Source: Beaufortia kweichowensis
Lineage: Eukaryota; Chordata; Actinopteri; Cypriniformes; Gastromyzontidae
Reading direction: 5' to 3'
NCBI GenBank assembly: GCA_019155185.1
Contig: CM032816.1
Span: 806,001-870,000 of the forward strand
Length of the DNA: 64,000 bases
Shown here: positions 60,001 to 64,000 of the stretch, piece by piece
Layout: each line of letters begins with the position of its first letter
How positions within the stretch are numbered: position 1 is the first letter of the stretch
The notes under the pieces: generated by a model
The model's database searches: none
Told to the model about the DNA's origin: nothing
Seen by the model: the letters and a program-made list of their open reading frames with translations, nothing else
Program-made: the position numbers and the translations under genes

Positions 60001-63000
60001 TCTGGCTTGTCACCTAGGACCTGTTTGCCTTGGGAGACCCTACCAGGGGCATATAGCCCCTGACAACATAGCTCCTAGGATCATTCAGGCACTCAAACCC
60101 CTTCACCACAGTAAGGTGGCGGTCCCAGGAGGGGGAGATGCACACCAGTATTGTTTTTTTCTAATGTACGTTTATAAAAGCTACTTAAATATCCTAATTG
60201 AACTAAGGCCTAATCCTGGCTTAGTCTAAGCCCCGTCTGTGAAACCGGGCCTATATCATGGATCATATCGATTCACCGATACACATCATTGCAGTTTTAT
60301 ATCGCGATCGCAATATAACGATGTATCGTTACACCCCTGTTTTTAACTGTTAATGCATTTGTTGTGTTAATTTAGATTTTCTTCTTCAAGCTTTGCAGTC
60401 TAACAGGGATGTAACAATTCCTCGATTAAATTCGAATAATCTATTTTAAAAAATCCTCGATTTCAATTTGTCCGTGTCGAGTAACCAGTGGCGCTTTCCA
60501 CGGACAAGAATCCATGAAACGCATTATTAGACCCTTTTCTAAGGTTGCACGATATTAAACCCGTTTAAAAATCATAATAAAGCATAATACTATTGTGACT
60601 TTACAAAGGATGTAAGTTAATTAAATAAATGTATGTGCTGCAGGTTTAATATGCGCTGTAATTATTTATGTACATGTAGGTTATCTACGTGCGTCTCATG
60701 CAACTCCATTCACAGTAGCTTCATGTGAACTCTTATTTACATTAGTGGCACGTTTCAAATTCCATCTCTGCATATGCTGCGAGTTTGGATTGCTTTTAAT
60801 GTTCATCTGGAAACGCAATGTGCGACATTTAATCAGATTTGTAAGGCAAGTCATCTATAAACCTTAGCAAATGCAGGATAATACATTGTATAATATGTTT
60901 CTACTGTAGCCTACTAACTGCTCGTCACGATTTCAAAATATAAGTTTAAGCCCTCGTTTAAGTACATTTCTGTGGTAATGGAATGTCCAAATATTAAAGA
61001 TTAATTGGACAGTTTAAATAAATGTTGCAAGCCAATATTAAACAAGGATTAGATCGCGTTTAGAGTGTAAAAACAATCGTCAGGCCACTGGCGCCCTCTG
61101 CAGGCATTTGTTATAAAGAACATTAGTTGTACAATTCAATACGTATTTTGACAGTTTTGTTCATTAAAACCGTATGATTACTTGTTTTTTCCTACTTTAC
61201 TTGAATCAATTTGTATTGTGTATTGTGTTATTGCATTTATTTTTAAGCCATATGTGTTAGTGAATGTGTTTTGTTGTGCAAGCACCTTTAAGATCGCGTT
61301 ACTAGTTGAACTATATGCTCGCGCCATGTTTGTTTATGCCGCGGTCAGGAGAATAGATCTGTCGGATTTACACTTGAATTCTACCAATTCTTTCGAAATA
61401 TAAGGATGGATCGATGTAAGTGTCCGGTGAATTGGGAGAAGAGCAGGGTAAACTTTATAGTTGCTCGCCTTAATCACAGTATGTAATATGTATCTGATAT
61501 GAATATAACGCATCATCTAATTATAATGGAAAGGATTGCAGCGTCCATAGACATCAGTGTGATAGGTTTACTCAAATGCTACTATCAATAAAGACAACAA
61601 TCAGACCAAGACTGGTGTATAATGCTTGCAAGGGAGAGAGCAGTCTCACTGATCCAAAGATCATCAACGCCTCTCTCTCAGTCTTCTCTCTCCTTGCAGC
61701 CTTTTTATTGAGGTTAGTACATCCATATAAGGTAATATAAACACACATAGATCATGAAGAACTTTTGACCTCGATACACAGATCATGAGACACAAGCTAA
61801 AAGTGAAAAGCAGAACATGTCTCAAATCATAGGCCTCGCTAAGGGTCCGGTCATGCTAGGAAAGGAAACGCTCAGCACAATAAAGAATAAAGGATAAATC
61901 ATTGAAAGACAATGCTAGGAAAGGAAACGCTCAGCACAATGAAGAATAAAGGATAAATCATTGGCAGACATATTTATGCTATAGTACTTTTCTATACGTT
62001 AACTTCTGCAAGAACAAATACATAAATCTTAACATTTCCCTCCTGTTTATCATTTATTCTTTCAAGTTTATCAGAATTATACCTTTACCTGTTGGTACTT
62101 TCAGTATAATTCGTCATCAAGAAATAACTTCATGATAACCTTCTCTATATGACATTACCATTACTGTCCGTTTCTTTATCTTCCATAACAAGGGTTTCAT
62201 ATAAATCTTCATCAGTTTGACTATTCTCCATAGTAATCATATACACTCTAGCAAGCATAGAGTTTACCATTCTTTTGATCATTGCTGTAATACATGGAAT
62301 CACACATGTCATACATAAGCAAAATAAAATCAATACTGCAAATATAGGTACGAGTATTTTGAGAAGCACATGCCACCACTGTCCTCCAAACAACCATTGT
62401 AAAAGTCCATCTGTTGTTACGAAATCCTCTTCCATGACGTCTCGTAAGGCAGTTAAATTGGTTATAGCTTGATCGATTACATGTCCATCTTCATCATTCT
62501 CAGGAATAAAAGTACAACAAGTTGTTCCTACCACAGCACAAACGCCGCCGAGCGATGCAGTCATCTGGTCCAGAACCATCCGGTTCTGCATCTCCATTAG
62601 TCGTAATGCGGTGAGTTCTTCTTTGATACCTTTTAGTGCTGCAATAGTTGTGTTGACAAAGCTTTCAAATCGATAAGTCACTGTTTCCACTCGAAGCATA
62701 AGTTTACCAACACCAACCCAAGGAAAAAGGGCTAGTGCTACCTTTTGTCCATCATTCCACAACTTGTGGTCCAAGGGGACATCTGAGCCCCAGATGGAGT
62801 CATGCTGCTTGAAGTTTTCTTGTCTTTTCCTGCGATGGTAGTTCTTGGCTGTGATGATGTAGGAGTGATCAGCAGGTATCATTGGAGCACATCGTCCTTG
62901 CCATCCTGTGGGCAAGTTGGTGTATACGTTTAATCCACATAACCAAACGAAGTTTGTCTGCGGAGTCGTTCCCATGGCATCTGGTACGGTGAAGTAAGCT

Positions 63001-64000
63001 GCACACTTAGCTTTTCCTTTGGCTTCAGATTCGTTAAAATGTCCTGTTGCATTCTTGGTACAAGGTGAATATATAACACCACAATTATGATCTGGAACTT
63101 TTCCTACTTCAGTGGTTTTGCTGAATACCGGTGTCCAGCTCTCATAGCAGGTGAAATTGGTTCTGGGAGACACATGGACAGGTCCGTACATTTTTCTGTT
63201 GGTGTTCAGTTCCAGACCTAGAAAGTTCTGAAAAGTTATTACTGACGTGTCCACAGGTGCCGGCAACAGATGATTCATTGTTGCATTCAGCGGTTCCGGA
63301 GAATAGGCTGACACCAGGCACTCTGGAAACAAATCAGACGGGTTTTCAACTGGAACCGGTATCACATGCGGTTTGGTACTGGAAACCGGCATCTTCGAAC
63401 ACACGTAGCAGTTAGTGTGATTTCCGCTGTTGGCAAGAAACTTTGCATATCTGTACCACAAGTTAATGTCATAGGTGTTCGTATACTTCTCTTCAAAAAG
63501 CGTATTCAGATCAAGTCGTTTGTTTGGTGTAGGATCTCTCTTCTCTTTCTTTGGTGTAGGATCTCTCTTCTCTTTCTTCTGTACTCCATTCTTCTTTTGC
63601 GGATACACGTTCCCTGTGAGTGTGATGATCATCAGCAAGATGACGAGGTTCCCCGTTGCACCCCAATTAGATCTGGTGGTCCACATCGTTCTCACCCCTC
63701 CTCTTTTCCTGATTCCTAATAGAGTAGGGATCGTTGGTTTCTTCACTGACGTTGAGACGAACAGCCACTAAAAAGCTGAACCCCTTTGAAGTCAGACTGT
63801 CCCCACTACTCCGGTGAATCACTTAGAGAAGGTTGGAGTTTGATATGGCTTTGATGAACCCACGAAGGTCGTTCTGCAATCCTTACTGCGGTTGGGGTGG
63901 TTATCAGCACTTGATAGGGACCCTCCCACTTCGGGCTGTACCAGGTCTCGCTTTATGACCTTGATGAAGACGTAATCGCCTGGTTTCACAGCTGTGTCCT

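Overview
The window looks like nuclear DNA from a ray-finned, probably cypriniform (carp/zebrafish-like) fish. This is an inference from repeat content: AT-rich intergenic DNA, hAT and palindromic MITE remnants, sushi-like Ty3/gypsy chromoviruses, L2, RTE/Rex3-like and L1/Tx1-like LINEs, a fish-type 5S rDNA sequence, and an endogenous retrovirus. I found no complete, confidently identified host protein-coding gene. Almost every long open frame belongs to a mobile element. A few exon-like pieces with splice signals are listed as candidates at low confidence.

Layout. 1-4317 is a satellite array with two monomer lengths (about 225 and 320 bp), ending at a 100-N gap. 4418-10650 is a mosaic of DNA-transposon remnants: a hAT MITE with a near-perfect 8-bp target duplication, a 2.8-kb hAT deletion derivative with another hAT MITE nested in it, and several palindromic MITEs. 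10652-11830 is a 3' remnant of a Ty3/gypsy element with its LTR. 11831-18916 holds exon-like pieces: an integrase zinc-finger exon, an inverted pair of related first exons 3.9 kb apart, and a broken repetitive exon. 18917-26046 is a decayed gypsy element interrupted by two LTR-type insertions and a (TC)n expansion. 26047-29160 is mostly unassigned.

29165-38400 is a 5S rDNA cluster (minus strand) with six near full-length but diverged 5S copies and two 5S stubs. Two L1/Tx1-like LINE copies (minus strand) abut the stubs at about the same 5S position. The first copy is interrupted by a second LINE with a 6-bp target duplication. A dimeric minisatellite of about 137-bp units (35270-36681) separates the LINE fragments. 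38620-39850 is an L2 fragment. 43054-48088 is a gypsy element with both LTRs and a perfect 5-bp target duplication. 49827-54096 is a third gypsy element that lost its 3' end. 56382-56995 is a transposase-like frame cut by an RTE/Rex3-like LINE (to 60140). 61558-64000 (minus) is the 3' part of an endogenous retrovirus: the frameshifted end of pol, an uninterrupted 533-residue env, a polypurine tract and an LTR.

How the parts relate. The region behaves as a nesting ground for transposons rather than as a gene neighbourhood. The relationships best supported by sequence are nested insertions with target duplications, LINE insertion at a fixed place in 5S rRNA genes, and repeated breakage of related gypsy copies. 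Env is the only long uninterrupted frame found at the end of an otherwise damaged element.
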